Shown in pieces: positions 43,750 to 52,986 of a stretch of DNA of 64,000 bases; within the stretch, counting starts at the first letter, position 1; every line of letters begins with the position of its first letter. The translations under genes and the position numbers were made by a program. Under the pieces are notes generated by a model that ran no database searches, had not been told where the DNA came from, and saw nothing but the letters and a program-made list of their open reading frames with translations. The DNA comes from CBDBIK01 sp965206145 (lineage in GTDB: Bacteria; Pseudomonadota; Alphaproteobacteria; TMED109). Where the stretch lies: contig CBDBIK010000006.1 of assembly GCA_965206145.1 (NCBI GenBank), forward strand, positions 170,137 through 234,136, given 5' to 3'.

Positions 43750-46023
43750 ATGCTTTCTTCGAACCTCGAACAAAGTCTTCGCAACACGATTTCGGCGGCG
43801 ACCAGCAATGGGCACGAGTACGCCACGCTCGAGCATCTCCTGCGTGCGCTGACCGAGGACGAGGATGCCCTCGAGGTTCTGCGTGCCTGCGGTGTCAATG
43901 TGGAAATGCTTCAGAAGGCGCTTGAAGGTTTCTTCGAGGAAACGCTGACTGCCTCCGAAATTTCGGACCGTACCGAGACGGCTAAACCCACCATCGCTTT
44001 CCAAAGGGTGATCCAACGCGCCGCTCACCATGTCCGAACGTCGGGGCGAAGGGAGGTGACGGGGGCGAACGTCCTCGTGTCGTTGTTCTCCGAGCGCGAG
44101 AGTCACGCAATCCATTTTCTCAACCAACAAGGCATGACACGACTCGATGCAGTTGCCTACATCAGCCATGGCACGACCAAGGGCGCACCAGGTCAGCCTG
44201 AACTGGAAAACTCGGCCTCGTCGCCCGACGAGGAGCAACACGAGCAGGTGAAGAGCCCGCTTGAGGCCTACTGCGTCAACCTGAACGAGAAGGCGAAAAA
44301 GGGGCGGATTGATCCCTTGATCGGGCGCCGTGCCGAGGTTGATCGAACGATTCAAATCCTCTGTCGCAGATCAAAGAACAACCCGCTCTACGTTGGCGAT
44401 CCGGGCGTCGGAAAGACAGCTATCGCCGAGGGGTTCGCTCGTCAGATCATCGAGAACGAGGTTCCTGAAGCCTTGTCGGATGCGGTGGTTTACTCCCTGG
44501 ACATGGGTGCCTTGATCGCTGGCACGCGCTATCGGGGCGACTTCGAGGAGCGGCTCAAGGCGGTGCTCGCCGATCTCGTCGCCCAACCGAAAGGCATCCT
44601 GTTCATCGACGAGATCCACACCGTCATCGGTGCGGGCGCGACCAGCGGCGGAGCCATGGATGCCTCCAACCTCTTAAAACCGGCGCTTACCAGCGGTGAT
44701 TTGCGCTGTATCGGCTCGACCACCTACAAGGACTTCCGTGGCTACTTTGAGAAGGACCGTGCGCTGGTCCGTCGTTTCCAGAAGATTGACGTGGACGAGC
44801 CTTCTGTCAGCGACACGATCCGGATCCTGTTGGGCCTCAAGCCTTACTACGAGGAGTACCACGGCATTCGCTACACGCGTGGGGCTCTCAAGACGGCAGC
44901 TGAACTGTCCGCCCGGCACATGGCCGAGCGCAAACTTCCTGATAAGGCGATCGACGTGATCGATGAGGCAGGTGCCGCACAGATGCTTCGTCCACCCTCG
45001 CGCCGGAAGAAGGTGATCGGCGTTTCCGATGTCGAGGAAGTGGTCGCTCACATGGCTCGGGTACCACCGAGACAGGTATCGCGTGATGACAAGGAGGTTC
45101 TCTCCAAACTCGAGCGTGATCTCAATCTCGTGGTCTATGGCCAAAAGCAGGCGATCGAACTGCTCTCGAGCGCGATCAAAATGTCGCGGGCAGGACTTCG
45201 AGAGCCGGAGAAGCCAGTGGGCTCGTTTCTATTTTCCGGCCCGACAGGCGTTGGAAAAACTGAAGTTTCGCGTCAGTTGGCCATGATCCTTGGTGTCGAG
45301 TTGATTCGTTTCGATATGTCCGAGTACATGGAGCGGCACACGATTTCGCGCCTTATCGGTGCTCCACCGGGTTACGTCGGTTTCGACCAAGGTGGAATGC
45401 TAACCGACCAGGTCGACCAACATCCGCATTCGGTGGTGCTTCTTGATGAGATCGAGAAGGCCCACCCTGATCTTTTCAACATCCTCCTGCAAGTGATGGA
45501 CTACGGGAAGCTTACCGATCACAACGGCAAGTCGATCGATTTCCGGAACGTGACCTTGATCATGACCACCAATGCCGGGGCTACCGACCTCGCCAAGAGC
45601 GCGGTGGGATTCGGGCGAGATCGGCGTGAGGGTGACGACACCGAGGCCATTGATCGGATGTTCACACCGGAATTCCGCAACCGGCTCGATGCGGTCGTTC
45701 CGTTCGCCTCGTTGACCCCGGAGGTGATGGTTCGCATCGTCGACAAGTTCATCGCTGAACTCGAGGCTCGGCTCGACGAACGCAACGTGTCGATCGAGCT
45801 GTTCGAGACGGCTCGGGCCTGGCTTGCCAAGGAAGGGTACGACCCGACCTTTGGTGCCCGCCCGCTGGCGCGACTCATCCAGGAAAAGGTGAAGCGGCCG
45901 CTTTCGGAGGAGTTGCTGTTCGGCAAGCTCGCACGCGGCGGGCACGTGAAGATTGGGGTTCGGAGCGGCAAAGTCCAGTTCCGTTTCCACGACGAGACGA
46001 AGAAAGCTGTAGCACCCGCTTGA
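43750..46023 (+). CDS. clpA: ATP-dependent Clp protease ATPase subunit ClpA
   Basis: 757 aa. The N-domain (about 1-145) is followed by AAA-1 with Walker A GDPGVGKTAIAEGF and Walker B ILFIDEIHTVIGAG. AAA-2 has Walker A GPTGVGKTEVSRQ and Walker B VVLLDEIEKAHPD. The M-domain of ClpB is missing and an IGF/VGF-type ClpP-binding loop (KSAVGFGRDRR) is present, so this is ClpA. It unfolds substrates for ClpP. It converges on the truncated FemAB-like gene with 7 bp between stops. Confidence 0.97.
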   Translation: MLSSNLEQSLRNTISAATSNGHEYATLEHLLRALTEDEDALEVLRACGVNVEMLQKALEGFFEETLTASEISDRTETAKPTIAFQRVIQRAAHHVRTSGRREVTGANVLVSLFSERESHAIHFLNQQGMTRLDAVAYISHGTTKGAPGQPELENSASSPDEEQHEQVKSPLEAYCVNLNEKAKKGRIDPLIGRRAEVDRTIQILCRRSKNNPLYVGDPGVGKTAIAEGFARQIIENEVPEALSDAVVYSLDMGALIAGTRYRGDFEERLKAVLADLVAQPKGILFIDEIHTVIGAGATSGGAMDASNLLKPALTSGDLRCIGSTTYKDFRGYFEKDRALVRRFQKIDVDEPSVSDTIRILLGLKPYYEEYHGIRYTRGALKTAAELSARHMAERKLPDKAIDVIDEAGAAQMLRPPSRRKKVIGVSDVEEVVAHMARVPPRQVSRDDKEVLSKLERDLNLVVYGQKQAIELLSSAIKMSRAGLREPEKPVGSFLFSGPTGVGKTEVSRQLAMILGVELIRFDMSEYMERHTISRLIGAPPGYVGFDQGGMLTDQVDQHPHSVVLLDEIEKAHPDLFNILLQVMDYGKLTDHNGKSIDFRNVTLIMTTNAGATDLAKSAVGFGRDRREGDDTEAIDRMFTPEFRNRLDAVVPFASLTPEVMVRIVDKFIAELEARLDERNVSIELFETARAWLAKEGYDPTFGARPLARLIQEKVKRPLSEELLFGKLARGGHVKIGVRSGKVQFRFHDETKKAVAPA

Positions 46024-46030
46024 TCTTCTG

Positions 46031-46868
46031 CTATCTGGTGGCGTCCTCCTTTCGGAAAGGCGACATACGCTTGTGGATGGCGTCGATGTCGGCATCAACC
46101 GCGCAACGCTCTCCGTCGAGAAAATGGGCCACCGCGTCCCGGAGTGCGGGATCCCGTATCCAGTGGGCACTGTAGGTGCGGACCGGAAGATAGCCTCTTT
46201 GGATTTTGTGCGGCCCCTGCGCACCAGCTTCCACGACTGAGAGTCCATGCTCGATAGCGTAATCGATGGCCTGGTAGTAGCAGAGCTCGAAATGCAGGAA
46301 AGGCCGGTTTTCCGAGCATCCCCAGTAGCGTCCGTAGAGGGTATTTTCGCCCAGTACGTGCAATGCCCCGGCGATGATTTCGCCGTGCGCTCGGGCCAGA
46401 ACGAGAAGAAGGTTCTGCCCGAGAGCATCGCCCAGGAGATGGAAGAACTCTCGTGTTAGGTAAGGGTGTCCCCACTTACGGTTACCGGTGTCGATGTAGA
46501 ACCGGTACATCGCTTCCCAGTCCTCCTCTTCGATGGCCGTGCCCTCTAGACGTGTTATTTCGACACCGTCCTCCAGGGCATCTCGCCGTTCGCGTCGGAT
46601 TGCCTTTCGCTTGCGTGCACTGAGGGCCTCAAGAAATTCTTCGAAGTCGCGGTAATTTTCATTCTTCCAGAGGAACTGCTCGCCGGTGCGGGGTAGGAAG
46701 CCTAGGTCGGTCATATGCGACCACTCTGATTCGGTGGGGAAGGTGACGTGAAGTGACGAAACGCCCGTGCGTTCGGTAATTTCCATCAGAGCGCGGGGGA
46801 GGAGTTCCGCTGCTTCCGGTGTGTCTGTACGGGAAAGCAACCTCGGCCCTGTGACGGGAGAGAAAGGG
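46031..46868 (-). pseudogene. FemAB-like (DUF482/PF04339) acyltransferase, cut by the prophage
   Basis: The C-terminal two thirds of a FemAB-like GNAT-fold protein: PFSPVTGPRLL, SSLHVTFPTESEW, SARKRKAIRRERRDAL, YGRYWGCSENRPFLHFELCY and VEAGAQGPHKIQRGYLPV. In the family about 130-150 residues precede PF(S/T)PVTGPR. Here the upstream codons (to 47,095) are unrelated and lie in prophage DNA. The break falls just before the Pro codon at 46865-46867. The 5' part of the gene should lie beyond the prophage's right end, outside this window. Confidence 0.8.
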
Positions 46869-47049
46869 TGTGGGGAACCGAAAATAACTGGATTCTGGGA
46901 AGAGCCGGGTTTATCCGGGAAGAAACGGGCTGACGCCCATGGAATCAGGCATTTTGAGGTGATGTTGATCGGCTCTCTTCCCGTAAAAAATAACTGGAAA
47001 TTTGTCCGGCTGAGGCCTTGAAGGGTCCATAAAGCGGAATTTTCCCGGC
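46869..47049 (+). other. Prophage left end with three putative transposase-binding sites
   Basis: Three related repeats begin with ATAACTGGA (46884), ATAACTGGA (46990) and ATAAAGCGGA (47029). The second and third agree at about 15 of 21 positions and both end CCGGC. Their starts are 106 and 39 bp apart. As I recall, the Mu left-end sites L1, L2 and L3 have nearly the same spacing (about 105 and 40 bp). The terminal dinucleotide TG at 46869 fits the TG...CA ends of such elements. The sites were identified by eye. Confidence 0.6.
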
Positions 47050-47509
47050 GTTTTACGAGCCCTTTTCGGGCCGAAAAATCTTCCGAATTCTGCACCCGGA
47101 ATCACCGAGCAATATCCTTGCCTCCGTCAGGCCGTCCGGCAGGCCCGTCCTGCGAATCTCGCCCTCCAATTTCTCCATCTCTTCCGGCGGCACGGGTCGA
47201 CGTGGGCGGAGAACGGACGATATCGCATCGACGGGGACGTGACGTTATCGGGGGAACATTCGGTTCGCTCCGGCGGCAACCGGACCGAGACGACACCGGG
47301 GCCAGCAAATTGCCGACCGCCGCCAATGGCCTTGTTCCCGGAGCCTCGCGCCGTCCGCCCGCGCTGGGTTCCTGGACGACGGGTGAAGTGTTTGACGAAA
47401 GCGGAGAGTTGACGGCAAGCGTTCGTGGAGCGACCATGGCCCCGAGGCCCGAGTCAGATGTACCTGCGCAAGCAGCGGGGAGGTTACGAACCCCCGGGCC
47501 TCACTTTTC
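47050..47509. other. Non-coding left-end region of the prophage
   Basis: No convincing gene. The open frame at 47118-47579 on the + strand has low complexity and no recognisable domain, and runs antisense into the F gene. Short TTGACG(A/G)-AAGCG repeats occur near 47,390-47,420. Confidence 0.45.
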
Positions 47510-48793
47510 CTACCCCTCTTCGGATCGCAAACGAACCGAATTGGGAATTGGCCCTTTCTCGTCCCTCCCTACCGAATAGATCGTGGTGAGTTTCGGCCCG
47601 GTTTCCGGGTGAAGTTTCACCACCCAACGCATCCATCGCTTGTCTTTCTTCAGCAGTTCTCGAATCTCCGCCCGGTGCTCTTCGGACAGTGTCATGTGGA
47701 ATAGAAGCGTCGGCAGATCCTTGTCCCGCTCCTGAAGCACGACTTCGCCTTGTTCGATTGCTGTCTGGAATTCGCGATAGTCCTCCAGCCGGATCTCCGG
47801 ATGCTTCGTTCTGAGTTTCCTGGGATGAATGTCGTCGATGACCGGACCGATCCAGTTGTCCCTTCCGGCCTTTGCGGGAACGAGATCCCGTGGAATGACG
47901 CCGACCAGCCACTCCCTGAGGTTCCCTTCCGCGAACTGCTCCTCGAAAACCGGGTCCGCAACGATGTTCCGGACAGTGGCACGGGCCACCTCCTCGTTGC
48001 CGGCAGCCACCTTCGCCCGCAGGATTCTCTGCGCCTTGGTGGCGGGGGGCACGCTGCCGACGTTGTGGTCGAAGCCGGCATCAATCCCGACCGGAACCTT
48101 CCGCTTCTCTCCGGTACGCCGGTTGACCCACGTCCTGGTCCGGACTTTCGGGTCCGGTGAAACCTCATAGCCAAAGCGCTCGAGGTCGTGCCGGTCCATC
48201 TGCTGGACGGTGCACCGGCACATCCATCCGTTCGGCGGAAAGTGTGTCCTCCAGAAGGAATGGTCGACGGGCAGCACGGTACCGTGCCAGACGCGATGCC
48301 GATCCCGGGTCCGGTTGTCCTGGACGGCGACGTAGCGGAGGAAGGGCATCCGTTCCTTGAGGCGCTGGATCCTCTCCCACTTGCCGCTTGCGTAGCTGGT
48401 CCGGATATTGGTGTCGAAGATCGTTCGGAGGCGGCGTGCGGATCCGAGTCGCACCACACGCTCCTTGCCGGTGAGGGGATCAATCATCCTCTTCTGGCCC
48501 CACCATCCCTTCTTCACTAGCAGGGGCTCCAGCCGGTCCCGGAAGGTCTCGAAGGTTTCGCCGGCGGCAATCGCCTCGTCGACGGCACGGCGGATGTCGT
48601 TCAGCACGTCCGCCTGCATTGCCTTGGCAACGGTGAAGGAACTGGCGTGAAGCGACGCCGAGGTTTCCCGCCAGTCGAATCCGAAGTGCGCGCCCTTTCG
48701 CTGGAAGTGCTCGATCGCCTCCTTGGGCGGGACGTCGAGGACCTCGGGTTTGGTGTCAATGAGCACGGGATCAAGCCATCCCGAAGATGTCAT
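47510..48793 (-). CDS. Mu F-like head morphogenesis protein (gp30)
   Basis: 427 aa. The core RYVAVQDNRTRDRHRVWHG, then HSFWRTHFPPNGWMCRCTVQ, is the SPP1 gp7/Mu gpF minor head protein domain (about residues 150-200). The C-terminal 150 residues are variable and include a GRDNWIGPVIDDIH segment. It is the last gene of the leftward late operon. ATG 48793 overlaps the small ORF upstream. It would be a minor capsid protein close to the portal. Confidence 0.88.
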   Translation of the reverse strand: MTSSGWLDPVLIDTKPEVLDVPPKEAIEHFQRKGAHFGFDWRETSASLHASSFTVAKAMQADVLNDIRRAVDEAIAAGETFETFRDRLEPLLVKKGWWGQKRMIDPLTGKERVVRLGSARRLRTIFDTNIRTSYASGKWERIQRLKERMPFLRYVAVQDNRTRDRHRVWHGTVLPVDHSFWRTHFPPNGWMCRCTVQQMDRHDLERFGYEVSPDPKVRTRTWVNRRTGEKRKVPVGIDAGFDHNVGSVPPATKAQRILRAKVAAGNEEVARATVRNIVADPVFEEQFAEGNLREWLVGVIPRDLVPAKAGRDNWIGPVIDDIHPRKLRTKHPEIRLEDYREFQTAIEQGEVVLQERDKDLPTLLFHMTLSEEHRAEIRELLKKDKRWMRWVVKLHPETGPKLTTIYSVGRDEKGPIPNSVRLRSEEG

Positions 48794-48935
48794 CGAAGCC
48801 TGCGCTGGAGCGTTCTCCGTCGCGGTCCCTGTCGGGAATGGCCGGTCCCTTCGTGACGACGACGCGGATCGCCGTGCCGACCCGACCGAACGGCGGGAAT
48901 CTCCGGAAACTTCCCAAGGCGGCGAATCCGTTCAT
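48771..48935 (-). CDS. Small ORF between portal and F gene, unknown
   Basis: A 54-aa frame, MNGFAALGSFRRFPPFGRVG through to GFDDIFGMA, whose ATG overlaps the portal stop (ATGA) and whose end overlaps the F-gene start. The junction style matches the rest of the operon, which is the main support. It contains a basic N-terminal half and no known motif. Confidence 0.45.
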   Translation of the reverse strand: MNGFAALGSFRRFPPFGRVGTAIRVVVTKGPAIPDRDRDGERSSAGFDDIFGMA

Positions 48936-50425
48936 TTTTCCGTCTCGTCCGCGGCTCCGGAGATCGTGGCGGAGAACGCGTTGCGGTGAAGCCGCCCGGC
49001 GAAGATGTCTTCGTCCATCTCCTCGATCAGACGTGCGATCCGGTTCCTGAACCCGGCGAGGCTTTCGCCGCGCTCAAGAGCAGCGTCGGCGGCGGCGAGC
49101 AACGGCAGGAGGTTCGGCTCCATGAGCGGCTCCCAGTCGTCGCCTGCGAGGTCGGCGGCGCGGGAGATCGCGTCGCCGTCATCGGCGGCGAACCGGAGCG
49201 CGTGCTCAAGCGCGCCAGGCGCAGGAGGTGTTGCCACGGGTATCTCCTCCCAGCGGCCGCCATAGGTCTTTTCGATGTGCTCGCGCGTAGGCCGCAGTCC
49301 AGAAGTCCGGGCGATCCGCTCCTCGCGTTCGGCACGGGCATCAAGGTTCTCGGGCGGCTCGACGTCGCGAACGATCTTCGGCGTCGCGGCTCCGGGGAAA
49401 TTCCAAGCGGTAAGCCACCTCGCGACCGAGGAGCTCAACGCTTCGTTGAGGGTGCGGCAATCGGCGGCGACGACTTCGTTGCGGACGTCTTGCTGGACTT
49501 CGGCGGTGCCTCGCCACGGTCCCTGGTCGGTGGTCGAGCTCTGTCCGAGGATGGTGGTGGCGAGCATGCGGTCGAGGTAGCCGCAGTAAGCTTCAAAGTC
49601 GCCACCGGTCCGTTGGCGTGCCTCAAGGAGCTGGATGGTCTGGCCTTCCGGCAAGGCGATGCCGGAAGCGGTAGCAAGGGATTCGAGCTTGGAGACGAGC
49701 TGGCCGACCTCCGATTCAGTGGCGCCCTGACGATACGTCCCCATGCCGGTGGGGGATCCGAACCGCTCAAGTGCGACAGCCCAGAACTTCAGCCCGTGCC
49801 TCTTGAACCACACAGGCCAGAAGCACCAACGCCCGAGGCCGGGGCCATAAGGGGTGTCGCCGTGCTCGCCGGGACGAGTAAGGACCACGAACTTTGCCGC
49901 AGACAGCTCCTCGCCGCGCGGGTGGGACCGGGTCACCAGGAGGGGATCGCAGGCGGCAGACCACAAGAAGCGATCGGGCGCGCGCACGCGGATGTCGGCG
50001 ATGCCGACGTGCTCATCGCCGGGTGCCCAAAGCACTTCGGCGACGGCGAAGCCGAACCAGAGGTGGGAAAAGAGCGTCTGGCGGCAAATCCGATTGAATC
50101 GAAGGCCGCGGATCTGCACCCGGAGGTGATCGGCAGCGGCGGTATCGGCAGCGGAGCTGGAATCGCCGCCGGGCTCGACGTCCCAGGGCCGCGACACGGC
50201 GGCATCAAGCCTCTGATCGAGGGCGGCCATGGCGCGTTCATCTCGAAGTGTTTCCCGGTAGAGCTTGAGGACCTGCCTGTCGTCGCCAAGGGTCTGGCGG
50301 TAGCGCTGCCAGACGCGCGGGTCGGGGCCGAGCTCGCCGATGTAGGAGCTGGCGATCGAGGAAACGTCGGTGAGGCCGGAGATCTCGTCGAACTCGGGCT
50401 TTCTTCTGGGGGCAGCTTCGTCCAT
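48932..50425 (-). CDS. Portal protein, DUF935 (Mu gp29-like)
   Basis: 497 aa. Family landmarks are ISSLTDVSSIAS-type N-terminal residues (SGLTDVSSIASSYIG), LDAAVSRPWDVEPG, FSHLWFGFAVAEVLW, WFKRHGLKFWAVALERFG and a DRMLATTILGQSSTTDQG segment. It forms the dodecameric DNA entry ring of the capsid. The start overlaps the terminase stop by one base, as in Mu-type packaging operons. Confidence 0.92.
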   Translation of the reverse strand: MDEAAPRRKPEFDEISGLTDVSSIASSYIGELGPDPRVWQRYRQTLGDDRQVLKLYRETLRDERAMAALDQRLDAAVSRPWDVEPGGDSSSAADTAAADHLRVQIRGLRFNRICRQTLFSHLWFGFAVAEVLWAPGDEHVGIADIRVRAPDRFLWSAACDPLLVTRSHPRGEELSAAKFVVLTRPGEHGDTPYGPGLGRWCFWPVWFKRHGLKFWAVALERFGSPTGMGTYRQGATESEVGQLVSKLESLATASGIALPEGQTIQLLEARQRTGGDFEAYCGYLDRMLATTILGQSSTTDQGPWRGTAEVQQDVRNEVVAADCRTLNEALSSSVARWLTAWNFPGAATPKIVRDVEPPENLDARAEREERIARTSGLRPTREHIEKTYGGRWEEIPVATPPAPGALEHALRFAADDGDAISRAADLAGDDWEPLMEPNLLPLLAAADAALERGESLAGFRNRIARLIEEMDEDIFAGRLHRNAFSATISGAADETEK

Positions 50426-51810
50426 CAGCTTCTCCCGAGCCCGTTGGCAAATGCGCTTCGAACGATCCCGTTCCGGTGGTCAATCGCGTGGAGGGGTGTT
50501 CCGGGCATGGGAAGCTCGGCGTCCCATGCGCTGCGGCGGGCGGTGACGGTCGCTTCGAAGGCAGGCAGGCCATCGGCAGCGGCACCGGCGGCGAGGGCCG
50601 CCGCCCAGAAGCGATCAGCGTGGCTGTCGCCGGAACGGCCGCCAATGAGCCGCGGTGCTCCGGTGGGACCAACCGTCTTGCCGACGGCGTGGAGGTCATC
50701 GCGGAGCCGACGATCGCCGGCGGGGATGCGGATCGTGCGATCCTCGAGGCGTTCGCGCAGCGCGGTAGCGAGTGCGAGCCTGCGGGGCCCCGTGAAGATG
50801 ACGCCCTCGATCATGCTGCCGTGGCGGTGTTGCGCGTCCTCGACGGGCTTCTCGCCCATGCCGGTCTGGTCCATGGCGACGCGAACCGGGTTGTAGTTCT
50901 CGATCAGACGGTCGAGCTCGGCGTCCTGCTGGGCGAATGTCGCGCCGCGAAGCGTCGCGATCTCGCGCGTCCAGGCGACATCGCCCACGATCTCGATGAC
51001 CCAGGCGACCCACAGGTCATGGCGGCGGGCGATGTCGTTGCCGATGTAGACGGATCCGCCCTGGAAGCTCTCGGGCCGGCCTGCGTCGTCGTGCTCGCAG
51101 CCATCGATCAGATCGAAGGAGAGCCAGGCGCTGGCTTCGTCGAGCCACTCGCACTCGTATTCCTGACGCCACAGCTGGTCGTCGCCAAGCGCGTCACGGA
51201 GCTCTGCGACATCGCGCGCAAGCCCGTCGCGAACGGCATCGTGAATGGTGACGAGATGAACCGACCATCGGCCGGACCTGTCAGTGGCGAGCTCGTAGAA
51301 CCGGTTGCCCTTGCCGCGCGGCGTGGAGGCAACAACGAGGCGATGACCGGCGGAGACGGCGGGGAAAAGAGCGGCCCAAATCGCCCGTGCGTCCTGATGC
51401 CAGGCGAACTCATCGAGAAAGACGTTTGCAGAGAAGCCGCGCGCAGTGTCGGGGTTGGCGGGCAACGCGGAGACGCGCGATCCGTTCTCGAACTCGACCT
51501 CGACAGCGCGGAAGGTGGTGCCCTCGGCGGTTGCGAACTCACCCTCGATCTCGCGAATCGCGGCTCCGTATGCCTTGGCGTGGGGGATGAGGGCGCCTTG
51601 CATCGCCTCTTTCGCCTGGCGCTCGCCGCGGGAGAGAATGATCCATCGCGCCCGCCGGCCCTGCGTCATCGCCTCGTGGACGTCGTCAACGATCTCAAGG
51701 GTGGTGGTGAAGGTCTTGCCGGTCTGGCGGCTCCAGCGCCCGAGCTTGAAGCGCGAACGGTCCTGGAACCAGCGTTGCTGGTAGGGCAGGAGCGTGACGG
51801 CAGGGCTCAT
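50425..51810 (-). CDS. Terminase large subunit (Mu gp28-like)
   Basis: 461 aa. The packaging ATPase has a Walker-A-like GRWSRQTGKTFTTTLE (about residue 25) and Walker B NVFLDEFAWHQD. The nuclease domain follows, with acidic residues in YIGNDIARRHDLWV, AMDQTGMGEKPVED and GRSGDSHADRFWA. It fills proheads with phage plus adjacent host DNA in Mu-like phages. It overlaps the upstream small-terminase gene by 4 nt. Confidence 0.93.
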   Translation of the reverse strand: MSPAVTLLPYQQRWFQDRSRFKLGRWSRQTGKTFTTTLEIVDDVHEAMTQGRRARWIILSRGERQAKEAMQGALIPHAKAYGAAIREIEGEFATAEGTTFRAVEVEFENGSRVSALPANPDTARGFSANVFLDEFAWHQDARAIWAALFPAVSAGHRLVVASTPRGKGNRFYELATDRSGRWSVHLVTIHDAVRDGLARDVAELRDALGDDQLWRQEYECEWLDEASAWLSFDLIDGCEHDDAGRPESFQGGSVYIGNDIARRHDLWVAWVIEIVGDVAWTREIATLRGATFAQQDAELDRLIENYNPVRVAMDQTGMGEKPVEDAQHRHGSMIEGVIFTGPRRLALATALRERLEDRTIRIPAGDRRLRDDLHAVGKTVGPTGAPRLIGGRSGDSHADRFWAAALAAGAAADGLPAFEATVTARRSAWDAELPMPGTPLHAIDHRNGIVRSAFANGLGRS

Positions 51811-52343
51811 GCGGCCTCGCCCACGATCCCGTAGACCTGTTCTCTGATTGTCCGAAGTGAAGCCGGTGAGAGTTTCCGTCCGGCCTTCTCGCTCTCGGCG
51901 AGCGCGGCAGATTCGGCCCGATCGGCAGCCTCAGCGAGGATCGCGCGGCGGTCCCGCTGGACGCTCCCCGTGGCGCGGCCCAGCTCGGCCACAGCGCGTG
52001 CGGCGCGGGAGACGTCCTGGAGACTGCCGTCCTCGGCGGCAAGCAGGAGATCAAAGATCCTTTGCTGCGCCATACGAAGCGTAGCGAGCGACATTGCGCC
52101 CGCGTCGTCGGGCACCGCCTCGACCAGGGTGCGCGCACTCTCTGTCGCGATCCTGGTCTGTTCTATGCGTCGCTCCAGGGTGGCACCGTGGCGCTGGAGC
52201 GACGATTTGGAAACGTGGCAACCCCGACCGGCAAGCCATTCCGAAAGTTCGACGTAACCGCCGAAGCCGCCCTCTACGAGGCGGCGATCGAGTTCCGCGC
52301 GCACGTCGTCTGGCAGGGTCGAGACCTTGGACCGCGCCGGCAT
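51807..52343 (-). CDS. DUF3486 protein, putative small terminase (Mu gp27-like)
   Basis: 178 aa. The N-terminal HTH-like region MPARSKVSTLPDDVRAELDR and GGYVELSEWLAGRGCHVSKS matches DUF3486. An alpha-helical C-terminal half follows. It is the presumed DNA-recognition subunit of the terminase. ATG 52343 was chosen; codons of the longer frame overlap the upstream gene. Confidence 0.85.
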   Translation of the reverse strand: MPARSKVSTLPDDVRAELDRRLVEGGFGGYVELSEWLAGRGCHVSKSSLQRHGATLERRIEQTRIATESARTLVEAVPDDAGAMSLATLRMAQQRIFDLLLAAEDGSLQDVSRAARAVAELGRATGSVQRDRRAILAEAADRAESAALAESEKAGRKLSPASLRTIREQVYGIVGEAA

Positions 52344-52344
52344 G

Positions 52345-52677
52345 TCAGGAGGCCGCGCTGCCCCAGTACTTCCGCGGGCGGGAGATTCCCGGCTCGCAGT
52401 CGACGGTGTAGGTGGCGACGTCCACACCGTGTCGGGTCAGGGTGGAGCACCATTCCTTGATCTCGTGACGCTCGACCTTCACGAGTTTGCGGTCCTCGAG
52501 GTAGGCAAGCTGGTCGCGGATCCACTCCCGTGTGGTCTGCATCCACATCGCGCGAAGCGTGGAAAGCATCATGGTTTCGGTGGCGCCAAGATGGCCAGCA
52601 ACATGCATCACACGGAGCATCTCCCAACGTCCGCTCTCGAGGCGAGTGTGCTCCATCCTCTCGGCTGTCTCGTTCAT
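52345..52677 (-). CDS. Mu gp26-like winged-helix protein
   Basis: 110 aa. MEHTRLESGRWEMLRVMHVA and TETMMLSTLRAMWMQTTREW, followed by LAYLEDRKLVKVER, form a winged-helix-like domain typical of the small gene between Mu gp25 and gp27. Its function in the family is unknown. It lies 1 nt from the DUF3486 start. Confidence 0.7.
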   Translation of the reverse strand: MNETAERMEHTRLESGRWEMLRVMHVAGHLGATETMMLSTLRAMWMQTTREWIRDQLAYLEDRKLVKVERHEIKEWCSTLTRHGVDVATYTVDCEPGISRPRKYWGSAAS

Positions 52678-52680
52678 GCT

Positions 52681-52986
52681 TTAGCCTCCGTTCCTGGTCC
52701 TCTCGTCGACGCGGGCGACGAGGGTTCCAAGCGAGTCCAGCTTCGACTGGATCAGCGAGAGTTGCTGGACGTAGTCGTCGCGCCTTACGTAGCTCTCGGC
52801 GATGCACAGACGCAGTTTGTGGAGTTCCTCTCCGACGTTGCTTCCCGCGATCTGGCGGACCGTCTCCTCGATGACGGCATTCTCTGCCTCAACCCTGCGC
52901 AGACGCACAAAGAGCGTTGTCACAGCACCGACCGTGGCAACGACAACCGCCCGGGCCACCCACTCGACGAAGACTTCGGCGTTCAC
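52681..52986 (-). CDS. DUF2730-like protein with one membrane helix (Mu gp25-like)
   Basis: 101 aa. An N-terminal membrane helix (VARAVVVATVGAVTTLFVRL) is followed by a long coiled coil (RRVEAENAVIEETVRQIAGS to LGTLVARVDERT). GTG 52986 overlaps the stop of the holin-like gene by 4 nt. Such proteins occur in Mu lysis regions and may be spanins or holin partners; that is inference from location. Confidence 0.65.
   Translation of the reverse strand: MNAEVFVEWVARAVVVATVGAVTTLFVRLRRVEAENAVIEETVRQIAGSNVGEELHKLRLCIAESYVRRDDYVQQLSLIQSKLDSLGTLVARVDERTRNGG

Noticed and set aside
48986..50896. A 636-codon open frame on the + strand
   Set aside because: It lies antisense to the portal gene in GC-rich DNA, has no recognisable motif, and the minus-strand frame has clear DUF935 features.
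50476..51834. A 452-codon open frame on the + strand
   Set aside because: Antisense shadow of the terminase large subunit, caused by GC-rich third positions.
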